A stretch of 53,949 bases of DNA. Origin: Sphingomonas sp. GTDB taxonomy: Bacteria; Pseudomonadota; Alphaproteobacteria; Sphingomonadales; Sphingomonadaceae. Below, piece after piece: positions 1 to 8,900 of the stretch. Both the position numbers and the translations under genes were made by a program. The notes beneath the pieces were generated by a model that saw nothing but the letters and a program-made list of their open reading frames with translations, did no database searches and was not told where the DNA came from. Each line of letters begins with the position of its first letter. Positions within the stretch are counted from its first letter, which is position 1. The stretch lies in the NCBI RefSeq assembly GCF_019746015.1, contig NZ_JAIESM010000006.1, positions 1 to 53,949 of the forward strand, written 5' to 3'.

Positions 1-1070
1 CGCTTCGATGTCATCGGCGACGGCGTGGGCAGGGCGCAAGAGGCCGCCAGCGGGAGCCGCGGAGGAACCTGCTTCGTAACCCAATCCATGAGTGTGCGCG
101 CGTCGGGTGCGGTCCCCGGTGATGCCGGAAACAGGGCTGGATCGACCGCTGGCAGTTTGTCGAAGACGGTGAGCCGCGTCTCGATGGTGGTGCCGTGCTT
201 GGCATAGACGGCGCCGTCGATGCTCGCGGTGAACACGACGCGCCCCCGCTCCTGCAGGCGCATGAACGCCTCGCGCCAGGCGGGATGCTCCGGGCTGACA
301 TTGACGCCGGTGATGGACACCAAGCGCCCGCCCTCGGCGAGGCGGGCGAGCGCGGACGCGATGTGTCGCAGAGCTGCGTCGGCCATGCGACCGGAGACGT
401 TCGCCAGCGCCGAGAATGGCGGGTTCATCAGTACGACGGTTGGGACTGCGGCCGGGTCGAGGTAATCATCGATCTGCGCCGCATCGAAGCGCGTGACGGG
501 AACGGCCGGAAAGAGCGAGGAAAGGAGGCTGGCCCGGGTGTCCGCCAGTTCGTTGAGGATCAAGGTCGCGCCCGCGATCTCCGACAGGATCGCGAGCAGG
601 CCGGTCCCTGCCGAAGGCTCGAGCACGCGGTCGGAGGGCAGGATGGCGGCAGCGGTCGCCGCGATGAGTCCGAGCGGGATGGGGGTCGAGAACTGCTGGA
701 ACGTCTCGCTGTCGATCGAGCGGCGCGAGTGCGTGGGAAGCAGGCCGGCGACTTTCGCGATCAGCGGCAGCGCATCGGCCGCAGAGCCGGCTTTGTGCAA
801 AAGCGCGTTGCCGTATTTGCGTAGGAAGAGAACGGTCGCTGCTTCGCAAGCATCATAGGCCAGCTTCCAATCCCAGGCTCCGGCAGCATCGGATGCGTTG
901 AAGCTCGCTTCCATCGCTTCACGAAGCAGGGTGGCGTCCACACGTCGGCCGGCTTCGAGATGGGGGAGGATGGATCGGGCGGCACCGAGCAGTGCGTCGG
1001 TTCGGGCGGCGCGTGGCAGATGCGATGCTGGCGTATGTTCTTGCACGCAAGGTGCGGGACGATCGTGCAT
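1..1070 (-). CDS. Strawberry-notch-like protein, N-terminal N6-methyltransferase domain (3' part cut by window edge)
   Basis: The leftward reading frame stays open from base 1070 to the window edge, so only about 356 N-terminal residues are seen. The visible part is a class I SAM-dependent methyltransferase fold: the SAM-binding motif LEPSAGTGLL lies near residues 175-185, followed by the catalytic-type NPPF motif in PTVVLMNPPFSAL near residue 215. In mobile elements of proteobacteria this domain is usually the N-terminus of a long strawberry-notch-like protein that continues into a DEAD/SNF2-type helicase; that continuation is inferred, not seen. It is the last visible gene of a leftward block of mobile-element genes. 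The ATG at 1070 was chosen because the family-like sequence starts there, but the ribosome site is weak and the frame is open a little further upstream. It may modify element DNA or act on DNA during transfer; no substrate can be read from the sequence. Confidence 0.72.
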   Translation of the reverse strand, partial: MHDRPAPCVQEHTPASHLPRAARTDALLGAARSILPHLEAGRRVDATLLREAMEASFNASDAAGAWDWKLAYDACEAATVLFLRKYGNALLHKAGSAADALPLIAKVAGLLPTHSRRSIDSETFQQFSTPIPLGLIAATAAAILPSDRVLEPSAGTGLLAILSEIAGATLILNELADTRASLLSSLFPAVPVTRFDAAQIDDYLDPAAVPTVVLMNPPFSALANVSGRMADAALRHIASALARLAEGGRLVSITGVNVSPEHPAWREAFMRLQERGRVVFTASIDGAVYAKHGTTIETRLTVFDKLPAVDPALFPASPGTAPDARTLMDWVTKQVPPRLPLAASCALPTPSPMTSK

Positions 1071-1147
1071 GGGGAAGACCTCAAGGAGAGCGGGAACAGG
1101 ACGAGCCCGTGGGCGCTCTCTCTCGACCGTCCGGGCTCAAACCCGTC
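1071..1147 (-). promoter_or_regulatory. Hairpin-forming purine-rich leader upstream of the strawberry-notch-like gene
   Basis: On the minus strand the leader contains GACGGGTTTGAGCCCG, then a GAGAGAGAG run, then CGGGCTCGTCC. The GAGCCCG and CGGGCTC arms pair, and flanking GGAC and GTCC can extend the stem, leaving the purine run in the loop. The same layout (GACGGGTT, purine-rich GAGAGAG, closing arm) is found before parB and ardC. This copy is the most divergent of the three. Function is unknown; a translational or transcriptional control site shared by element genes is inferred. Confidence 0.5.
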
Positions 1148-1189
1148 CCGGCCCCTCTCTCCCTCTCGCGAGACCTAAGCGTGCCTGCT

Positions 1190-1834
1190 TCAACCGAAGC
1201 GCCGGCCCGCTTCGGTGAAGGTGTAGCCGTTCGCTGCAATCGCCTCGTCGACGGCCTCGTCCGAGGTCAGATGCTCGTATTCCCGTTCGAGCTGGCGGTA
1301 GAGCCAGCCGGCCAGATCTCGGAGCGCTTTGGAGACGGTATTTTCCGCATCGGTGGTCATGTCCTGACCCGTGGGGCTGTCGCGATCGACCGTGATGGCC
1401 ATGCAATGCTCGTGATAGTAGCGCCCCCGGTGGGTTACGGTGGCTCGGAGCTGGTAGTAGTTGCGCCGCTGAACAGCCTGGAGGGTGTCGGCGATCCGGT
1501 GAAGCGCGGTATCCGTTGGTGCAAAGGCCCGGATGCGGCGGGCGGCGGCTCTCGCATGTCTGTAGTCGCCCTCGAAGCAGGCCCCGTCCCCCTGGCTCCA
1601 GAAGCCCGAAAACCAGATGCAGGGTTTCGAGCGGGTGCCGCCGCCGAACAGCCGGACAGAGCGCGTCCTGAGGCTGATGCCCAGGATCGTGCAGATGCGT
1701 TCGAAGTCGTCATAAACGAACTCGAACCAGTCATGATCGAAGCCGCCTTCGCGATACCATCCGCGCGCGGCGTCCTTCGCCGCGTCGGAGAGTTCGTCGA
1801 GCCGATAGACGATGGTTTCGATGATCTCAGGCAT
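1190..1834 (-). CDS. Conserved hypothetical protein of mobile elements (214 aa)
   Basis: This acidic soluble protein of 214 residues begins MPEIIETIVYRLDELSDAAK. It has no membrane segment or signal peptide and no catalytic motif I recognise. It is rich in aromatic residues, for example HDWFEFVYDDFERIC near residues 33-48. Proteins of this kind sit next to ParB and ArdC genes in proteobacterial integrative elements, sometimes under an antitoxin-like name; I see no toxin partner here and do not adopt that name. The start at 1834 is supported by GGAGGTGAT just upstream, and its ATG overlaps the last codons of the upstream 138-aa gene by 8 nt, so the two are translationally coupled. Confidence 0.6.
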   Translation of the reverse strand: MPEIIETIVYRLDELSDAAKDAARGWYREGGFDHDWFEFVYDDFERICTILGISLRTRSVRLFGGGTRSKPCIWFSGFWSQGDGACFEGDYRHARAAARRIRAFAPTDTALHRIADTLQAVQRRNYYQLRATVTHRGRYYHEHCMAITVDRDSPTGQDMTTDAENTVSKALRDLAGWLYRQLEREYEHLTSDEAVDEAIAANGYTFTEAGRRFG

Positions 1835-2243
1835 CGGGATCACCTCCGTCCAGAGCGGTGGCGAGCCATCCATCGGTGTCGATCCATCCGACCGTATCGC
1901 CGGTGCCGAGGTCGAGGATGTGCGCGCCACCGCCGAAGGAATTGAGCCGCGGCCGCGAGCATGTGTTGGCGTACTGAAAGCCCCAACGGCCCTTGAGACC
2001 GAACTCCGCAGCGCAGAGCTTCACGAACTGGATCAGCCGTTCGGGATCGCCGGAGACGTCATCCCGCAGCCAGAGCTGCGAGCCGCCGTGCTCGGGCTGG
2101 ATGGAGACGAGGAAGCCTTCGGACGGCGGTTCCTCCGCAGCGCCAGCCTCGGTCAGTGCGTTGTAGAGATCGAGCGCGCGCGCGGCATTCTGGGGAGTGC
2201 CGACGTCGAGCAGGCACGAGAAGTGCGTGAAATAGTCTGCCAT
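1827..2243 (-). CDS. Conserved hypothetical protein of mobile elements (138 aa)
   Basis: A small acidic protein starting MADYFTHFSCLLDVGTPQNA, with no signal peptide, no membrane segment and no recognised domain. Features visible include several Trp and Gly residues in the C-terminal half (WGFQYANTC, GWIDTDGWL). The ATG at 2243 is preceded by GGGAGACTGTC, similar to the CGGAGACCTGTC that precedes parB. Its stop codon lies inside the start region of the next gene (8-nt overlap), so it forms a two-gene unit with the 214-aa protein. A hairpin with a U-run separates it from parB upstream. It likely belongs to the element backbone rather than the cargo, judged by position only. Confidence 0.58.
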   Translation of the reverse strand: MADYFTHFSCLLDVGTPQNAARALDLYNALTEAGAAEEPPSEGFLVSIQPEHGGSQLWLRDDVSGDPERLIQFVKLCAAEFGLKGRWGFQYANTCSRPRLNSFGGGAHILDLGTGDTVGWIDTDGWLATALDGGDPDA

Positions 2244-2264
2244 GACAGTCTCCCGCGAACATGG

Positions 2265-2289
2265 AAAAGCCCGGCGCGGCGACCGGGCT
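2265..2289 (-). terminator. Rho-independent-type terminator after parB
   Basis: On the minus strand AGCCCGG and CCGGGCT form a 7-bp GC-rich stem around an 8-nt loop and are followed directly by TTTT. It lies 60 nt downstream of the parB stop and just before the start of the 138-aa gene, so it probably ends or attenuates the parB transcript. Confidence 0.55.
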
Positions 2290-2348
2290 GATGGAAAGGA
2301 CGTGTGAGGAGAGATGCGGGACCGCCGGAGCGGCCCCGCCTGGATCGG

Positions 2349-4493
2349 CTACTCGGCCGCGTTGGCCGGGAGCGGCTCGACATCCTCGTCCGAAGCTTCC
2401 TCGTCGCCTGAGAGGAACGCCGGCAAATCCTCGGAGCCTGCCTCGGTTTCGGGTTCGCCGGGTTCGGACGACCTTTCCGTATGGGCAAGCCGCAACGGTT
2501 CGGGCAGCCACCCGGTGTCGGCGAGGAGGCGTTCGGCCTCCTTGGCCATGTCACCCTTCTTCAGATGCTCGATGAGCTGCGCGGCCCGGTCTCCGGCGCC
2601 CTCACGCACGGCCTCGACGATGCGGCGCTTCGGCACCCGGCCGAGATAGTTGTCGACGGACGGCCGCCATCCGGCCCCGACCATGTCGAGACCGGTTGCG
2701 CGCGCAAGCCGATCGGCCTGCGTGAGACGGCGTTCGAGACCGTGCTGGGACACGCCGTTCCCGCCATAGGGGTTCGGCTTTTCATAAAGCGCATTGACGC
2801 CGAAGCTTACGCAGTGGGCGAGCAGGGAGAGCCGGCTCGCATCGTCGAGTGCCGACAGCCAGTCCCAGAGCGCCTGATCGTCCTGCGGAAGATCGGCCTT
2901 CCAGGCGTCCTGACGCTCCGCGATCGCGCGTGCGGAGGGGCTGTCCTTGAGGTCGGAGGCCTGCGCGGGGAAGAAGACGTGTCGCACGGACGCTTCGAGG
3001 CATCCGCCGCCGGTGCTGGTGCGCTGGAATGTGTCGATGACGAGCTTGTGCAGCAGCGCCGTCAGCGCGATCTGTGGGTTGCTCGCCACGGCGTCGCGCA
3101 GCGCGAGCGTGCGATGGGCGGTCAGTTCGATCACCAGGCGCTCGGGCAACGGCTTGATCACGTCGTCCTCGTCGTCCTCGCTTTCGATCGGCTGCCCGCC
3201 GACCGTGATGACGGTGCGGGACGTGCCGCTCGGTCCGGGTTCGCCGGCATGTGCGCTGGTGGCCGCCGTAGCGCCACCGGTCTCGTCATCGGGCAGGACG
3301 AGGGGCGCCTCGTCGTCCGGGCGAACATAGCCGCGGTCGACCACGAGCCTGCCGTCCGCGCCGATGCTCACGAAGACGCCAGCACGCGTGATATCGCAGG
3401 GATCAAAGATCACCGGCCGGGTGTCGAGCTCTTCCAGCAGGGCCTCGATCTCGCCGAGCCGCGCATCGACCTCGTCTGGCAATTCGTCCGCACCTTCATA
3501 CTCGGCTTCGAGCCGCTGATATTCAGCGTTGAGCGCGTCGATCGTCGCCTGCTCGTCAGCCGATCGTTCGGCGGCGACACCGTCGATCTGGCGCAGACCG
3601 TGGGTGTGACCGTAGGGGAAGTCGGCAGCGACCTCGATCCACTTCCAGCCTTCCGCCGCGATGGCCTCGGCTTCCGTCTTCAGCTTGGCGGCAACCAAGG
3701 TGTCGAGAAGGGCGGCATCTGCGAGCCAGCCGCCATCGTCCTGTTGGAAGAGATCGCGCAGGACCGTGCCGCCGGCCGCTTCATAAGCATCGAGCCCCAC
3801 GAACATGGCGCGGCGGTCCGATGCGCGCACTGTCTTCTCGGTGAGCATGCGGCGGATCTGATAGGGCTCCTTGGACCATGAGCCAGCGACCGCCTCCCAG
3901 GCCTGTTCCTGCCTTGCATGGTCGGCGCTGACCGTGAAGGCCATCAGCTGCTCCAGCGTCATGCCGTCCTCGGCGTAGATGTCGAGAAGCTTCGGAGACA
4001 CGCTGGCAAGGCGCAGACGCTGCTTCACCACATGGGCGGAGGTGAAGAAGGCCGCGGCGATGTCTTCCTCGGACTGGCCCTTGTCGCGCAGCGCCTGGAA
4101 CGCCCGGAACTGATCGAGCGGATGCAGCGGGGCACGCTGAAGGTTCTCCGCGAGGGAGTCATCTTCGGCCAGGATCGATGTCGCGGGATCGCGCACCACA
4201 CACGGCACGGGAGCAGTCTTGGCGAGGCGCTTCTGCTTCACCAGACGCTCGAGCGCCCGGTAGCGACGGCCGCCGGCCGGGATTTCGTAGAGGCCGGTCT
4301 CGGCGCCGTCGGCATCGAGGATGGGACGGACGTTTAGGCTCTGCAGGAGGCCGCGGCGGGCGATATCCTCGGCGAGTTCTTCGATCGACACGCCGGCTTT
4401 GACGCGCCGGACGTTCGATTGCGAGAGCGTGAGCTTGTTGAAGGGGATGTCGCGCGACGGCGACAGGGTGATCTTCTGAATGGCAGTGGCCAT
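2349..4493 (-). CDS. ParB/Spo0J-like nuclease/partition-family protein (714 aa)
   Basis: The N-terminal 230 residues match the ParB/RepB/Spo0J family: a ParB N-terminal domain beginning near residue 12, with the ordered elements SNVRR (near 26), LAEDIARRGLLQSLNVRP (near 40-57) and IPAGGRRYRALERL (near 70-84), then the ENLQR box near 116 and a helix-turn-helix region (near 145-175). The remainder, about 480 residues, is an acidic extension found in large ParB-like proteins of integrative elements and not in chromosomal ParB (about 300 aa). No ParA partner is visible, so a role in DNA binding or processing within the element is as likely as partition. The ATG at 4493 was chosen over an upstream in-frame start at 4541 because protein similarity begins at MATAIQKITLSP and GGAGA lies at the right distance. 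Confidence 0.85.
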   Translation of the reverse strand: MATAIQKITLSPSRDIPFNKLTLSQSNVRRVKAGVSIEELAEDIARRGLLQSLNVRPILDADGAETGLYEIPAGGRRYRALERLVKQKRLAKTAPVPCVVRDPATSILAEDDSLAENLQRAPLHPLDQFRAFQALRDKGQSEEDIAAAFFTSAHVVKQRLRLASVSPKLLDIYAEDGMTLEQLMAFTVSADHARQEQAWEAVAGSWSKEPYQIRRMLTEKTVRASDRRAMFVGLDAYEAAGGTVLRDLFQQDDGGWLADAALLDTLVAAKLKTEAEAIAAEGWKWIEVAADFPYGHTHGLRQIDGVAAERSADEQATIDALNAEYQRLEAEYEGADELPDEVDARLGEIEALLEELDTRPVIFDPCDITRAGVFVSIGADGRLVVDRGYVRPDDEAPLVLPDDETGGATAATSAHAGEPGPSGTSRTVITVGGQPIESEDDEDDVIKPLPERLVIELTAHRTLALRDAVASNPQIALTALLHKLVIDTFQRTSTGGGCLEASVRHVFFPAQASDLKDSPSARAIAERQDAWKADLPQDDQALWDWLSALDDASRLSLLAHCVSFGVNALYEKPNPYGGNGVSQHGLERRLTQADRLARATGLDMVGAGWRPSVDNYLGRVPKRRIVEAVREGAGDRAAQLIEHLKKGDMAKEAERLLADTGWLPEPLRLAHTERSSEPGEPETEAGSEDLPAFLSGDEEASDEDVEPLPANAAE

Positions 4494-4549
4494 GACAGGT
4501 CTCCGCGACGGGCGGCCGGGAGCCTCTCTCCCGACCTCCAACCCGTCAC
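4494..4549 (-). promoter_or_regulatory. Conserved hairpin leader upstream of parB
   Basis: Reading towards parB, GTGACGGG pairs with CCCGTCGC. Inside lies GGGAGAGAGGCTCCC, which can form its own small stem around AGAGG. The segment ends in CGGAGACC, which supplies the ribosome-binding site before the ATG. It is nearly the same, block by block, as the ardC leader, and one change (CTCCC here, CTTCC there) keeps the pairing through a G-U pair. Confidence 0.6.
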
Positions 4550-4653
4550 GAAAATCGGCGCAGCCCTCTTCCTCTCATCGCTTCCGGAAAGCCGGAACAC
4601 CGTAGAGCCGGAAAGACGGGACTGCGCCGATGCTTGGAGCGGGCTCGAGTGCG

Positions 4654-5622
4654 TCAGGCCGCCTCGCGTGCCGCCTCGGAGGTTGTGGCAACCGCCTGAC
4701 CAGCGTCGCCGGTGCTTGGTGCGAAGGCCAGCAGCCAGTCTGCCGCTTTGCTCGCCTGGCTGGCTGCACGGACAATGGCGCGATTGTCCTCGCGCAGGAT
4801 TTCGGCCCAGGATCCGATATAATCGGCGTGACGGACGGTCGGGGCGATGCCGAGGGCTGCGCAGCAGAAGGCCGAGGCGATCTCGGCGACCAGCTCCTCG
4901 AACGCGTATTTCTTGGAGCCGAACGAGCCGGTGAGATCACGTCCCAACCGATGGGCCGCGCCGCTGGCATGGGCGCATTCGTGGAGCGCCGTGCGATGCC
5001 AGTTGATGGGCTCGAAGAAGGCCTGGGGCGGCGGCACCATCACATAGTCAGGTGCCGGCGCGTAGTAAGCCCGGTCGCCGCCGATGCGAAAGTCGATCCC
5101 GCTCGCCCGGATCAGCGCGTCGACCGTGGGCTCGATCAGCCCGGGTTCGGGCGCCGGCACGGCGGCCACGAGGTCCTCAGGCAGGCCGTCACACTGAGCG
5201 ACGTTGAAGACCGTGAAGCGCTTCAGGAACGGGATCGCCTGTGCCTCCTCACTGGTCTCTCGCGCACGACGGCGTTCATCGTCCGGCACGAAGCGGTCGG
5301 CATAGACGACGGTGGTGCCGCGCTCGCCCTTCCGGACATTGCCGCCGAGCGACAGGGCCTGGCGGAAGGTCAGCCAGCCTTGGCTCGGAAAGCCAAGCGA
5401 GATCACCGCGCCCCAGAGGATCAGCACATTGACCCCCGAGTAGCCGCGCCCGGTCGCAGCGTTGGTCGGCATGGCGAGTGGCGCTTTGGCCGCGGCCGTC
5501 CCCCAGGGCTGGACCCAGGGCAACCGTCCGGCCTCCAGTTCGGCCAGGATCTTGCCGGTGATTTCGTCATACAGGCTCGTCCGGTCGGCGCTCGGCCGGC
5601 CGCGTGGATCACGTTTCGACAT
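4654..5622 (-). CDS. ardC: ArdC-family antirestriction protein / zincin-type peptidase
   Basis: This 322-residue protein has the ArdC layout: an N-terminal single-strand-DNA-binding domain (about residues 14-140, starting SLYDEITGKILAELEAGRLP and containing the family-typical NAATGRGYSGVN and VRKGERGTTVVY) and a C-terminal metallopeptidase domain with the zinc-binding motif HECAH at residues 214-218 and a downstream acidic segment FEELVAEIASAF that could give the third ligand. Family members protect incoming conjugative DNA from restriction. The position beside parB supports a mobile-element origin. It is followed on the minus strand by a 160-nt gap before parB, which has its own leader, so the two may be separately controlled. 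The ATG at 5622 directly follows the conserved leader with a CGGAGACC ribosome site. Confidence 0.88.
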   Translation of the reverse strand: MSKRDPRGRPSADRTSLYDEITGKILAELEAGRLPWVQPWGTAAAKAPLAMPTNAATGRGYSGVNVLILWGAVISLGFPSQGWLTFRQALSLGGNVRKGERGTTVVYADRFVPDDERRRARETSEEAQAIPFLKRFTVFNVAQCDGLPEDLVAAVPAPEPGLIEPTVDALIRASGIDFRIGGDRAYYAPAPDYVMVPPPQAFFEPINWHRTALHECAHASGAAHRLGRDLTGSFGSKKYAFEELVAEIASAFCCAALGIAPTVRHADYIGSWAEILREDNRAIVRAASQASKAADWLLAFAPSTGDAGQAVATTSEAAREAA

Positions 5623-5677
5623 CGCGGGTCTCCGCGACGGGCGCCGGAAGCCTCTCTCCCAGCCTTCAACCCGTCAC
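5623..5677 (-). promoter_or_regulatory. Conserved hairpin leader upstream of ardC
   Basis: Same architecture as the parB leader: GTGACGGG and CCCGTCGC arms, the internal GGGAGAGAGGCTTCC, and CGGAGACC just before the ATG. The two copies align over almost their whole 55-nt length although the downstream coding sequences are unrelated, which points to a functional leader rather than gene duplication. Bases 5678-5946 between this leader and the divergent restriction gene hold no gene I can support. Confidence 0.6.
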
Positions 5678-5946
5678 GGCACAGCCGGCCTGCACTCTCA
5701 CTCTTGGGGGCGTTGCAGGGGCTCCCCGCAGAAGGGGTCGGCAGAGACAAAGCTCGGCCGCAGGGGAAGGCTTTCCCCCTCAATCACTTCGCGAATTAGC
5801 CAGCACCGTTGACTATCAATCAGCGGTGTTCTGGCTACCAATCTGCCGTCGTTTTGGCCTATCAGTTACTTGTGAGCTGGGTTAAGGAAATTGATGCCAT
5901 TTCTTGACCACATTCAGCAGGGTTCGACGCAGGGGAGTGAAGTGAA

Positions 5947-8900
5947 TTGGCTGTCCCTTTAAGTGAAGCACTGGTCACCTATTGCTCGGACACGCGAGCT
6001 TTGGAAGCTCTGCCAACATCAACCGAGACTACGTTCTACCCCGATGTTCGAACACTTCTAACAGCAGTCTTAAAGTCAGAAAATCTGCCCTTTGATATTC
6101 GTACCGGTACGTCCGAGAAGGGCACAAGCAGCCACGATATGCCCGACTTTGTCCTTGGTAACGGAGCGTTATTCGTGGGGGTATACGGCGAGGTCAAACG
6201 CGCCAGCACTAGCCTGCATGACCTCGCGGTCTCAACTGAGCAGAAGGATCAGATCGGACGATACCTCGCACAAACAGGGGTGGTGCTTTTATGCAATGTG
6301 CGGGGCTTCGGTTTGCTCGTTTGCGATCCGAGCTACGCCAGGGGCGGGACGACACCCGTCCCACCAGAACGTCGCGTCCTGCTGAAGACTGTCGATCTGT
6401 GGTCTGCAGTCAGCGGCGGGACAAAGCCGAAGGTCGACGCCGAGGCTATCGTCGCGCTAGTCGATATCGTGACCCGGGCCGTGACCGATCTGGCGCGCAT
6501 CGGAGCGCCAGCTGATCTGGCCAAAATTCTGGCACGACAAGCCCGCGATGCGAAGGACGCGCTCCCGGTCGATTTGAAGCCGCTCAAGCCACTGCTTGAC
6601 GACTATCGGCAGGCGCTTGGTTTGGCCTTCGATGTCGATGACGAGAAGGGCGCTCGATTCTTTCGGTCGTCGCTGGTGCAATCCGTCTTCTACGCCCTCT
6701 TCGCTGCCTGGATCCTCTGGGACAAGAAAGCCGATGACGATGCGTCCTTCGACATCGACGACGCCCACAGCTTTCTGCCGATCCCTTTCCTCGACGCGCT
6801 GCTCCATGACATCCGGCACCCGTCGCGCATGAAGCACCTTGGACTTGAGCCGCATCTCGCCCGTGCCATTGCGACGCTCAATCGTGTTGATCGCCTGCTG
6901 TTTCGCGGGCGGATGACATTCCCGACCATCGATGGCGAGAGCTCAATTGCAGCGATTACCTATTTCTATGAACCGTTCCTTGAAGCGTTCGACCCGAAGC
7001 TTCGGGAGGATTTGGGCGTCTGGTACACACCGCCCGAGATCGTTCGCTACCAAGTGCGTCGGGTTCACTATCTTCTGAAGACCGAGCTAGGCCGCCCGCG
7101 CGGGCTTGCCGATCCCGACGTGATCGTCCTGGACCCCTGTTGCGGGACAGGTGCGTACCTCCTCGAAGTCGCGCGCTGCATCGCCGAGGAGCTGATCGCT
7201 GAAGGCGACGCGACGACCGTTGGCTTGGAGCTCACGAACGCATTTCAGGAACGAGTGATCGGCTTCGAGATTCTGACAGCACCGTTCGCGATCGCTCAGT
7301 TGCAACTCTACCTGCTTCTTGAGCAGCTCGGCGCTAAGCCTGATCCGAATCGGCGGCTCGCGGTTTTCCTGACGAACGCTCTGTCGGGATGGCATGAGCA
7401 TGGCGACGTGAAGCTCAACTTTCCTGAAATGCGGGAAGAGTTCGACGCTTCGCAACAGGTCAAGCGTGATGCTCGGATCATCGTCGTCTTGGGCAATCCG
7501 CCTTATGACCGTTTCACCGGCGCAGCCCAAGCCGAGGAAGCTGAGCTTGTGGCCCACTACAAAGGTATCAAACTCGTCGAGCAAAAGACGAAAGACGGCG
7601 CGGTCAAGATGGATGGTTTTGGCCGGCCGCTAATGAAGCAGCGTGGTAGTAGCCGCTTGTACGAAGAATTTGGGGTCAAGAAGCAGCTACTAGATGATCT
7701 CTACATTCGATTCATCAGGCTCGCTGAGGAGCGTATTGGCCTCGCCGCAGAGTACGGTGTGGTCTCCTACATTTCTAACTCGTCGTACCTCACAGGCCGC
7801 TCCCATCCCTTGATGCGGCGATCGCTCCTCGCCAATTTCGACGCGGTCTGGGTCGATAACCTCAACGGCGACAAATACCGCACGGGCAAGATGATTCCCA
7901 ATGGGCTGACCGGCGCCGGAACGCGTGACGATAGCGCTTTCACCACGGAGATGGACCCGCGGGGCATTCAACCAGGAACGGCGATCGTCACATGGATCAA
8001 ACGCACCGGTGCTTCGACTCTCCCCGCGGATACAGAGGTCCGGTACCGCGACTTCTGGGGCACGGCAGCGTGGAAGCGCCAGGCGCTGATCGCGAGCTTG
8101 CCTAGCGGGGTTGGGAATACGCCTGACGCGGCGCCAACCTACGAGGAAATTCACCCGAGCGCCGAAGGCCGTTGGCGTCTCTCGCCGCGTGTTATGGAAG
8201 GCGGCTTCGAGGCTTGGCCTGCGCTCGACGAGCTATTCCCGGTTACGGTTCAAGGTGTGAACCATAATCGAGGTATGGAGGGGTCGGTAATAGACGCAGA
8301 TAGGAGCGTTTTGGCCAAACGGATCGCCGGTTACATTAAGAAGCCTACGTTTGCCGCTGCCTCCGCCGCATATCCCGGCCTCGCGCCGCCTACCAAGCCC
8401 GATGGTAAGCCCGCAATCGTTGGATACGAGCCGGAGACAGTATGGACAGCGCTGAGCAGCCTCGGCTTCGATCAGTCGCGCCTAAAGCCATTTCTAACAT
8501 TTCCGCTCGATCAACGAACGATCTACTATGAAACTCGGACCAAGTTACTGAATCGCGCTCGCCCGGAATACGAGTCCAACTTATCTGGCAACGAGTTCCT
8601 GCTGACGGTTCCAGAGCCGCGCAAGGAATCGGAAACACGCCCTCTTTTCGCGACGACGCTTGCTAACCTGCATGTCCATGAAAGGGGGTCTGTCGTCTTT
8701 CCTCGCGAGACCGTTAACGATGACCTATTGGCACACCGCGACGCCAATATTTCCGAGCCGGCTTGGCGTGTGCTGCGCGACCACTTTGGTCTAATTGGCG
8801 AGCGCAGCGGGGATGACGCGCGCGCCTTCGTCGGCAAGCTGTTCCGCGTCGCCTTCGCGACGCTTCATGCGCCTAGCTACCAGTCCGAGCATAAGAGTGC

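Noticed and set aside
2349..4493. Plasmid partition locus
   Set aside because: Only a ParB-like gene is present, without parA or clear parS sites, so partition is not claimed.
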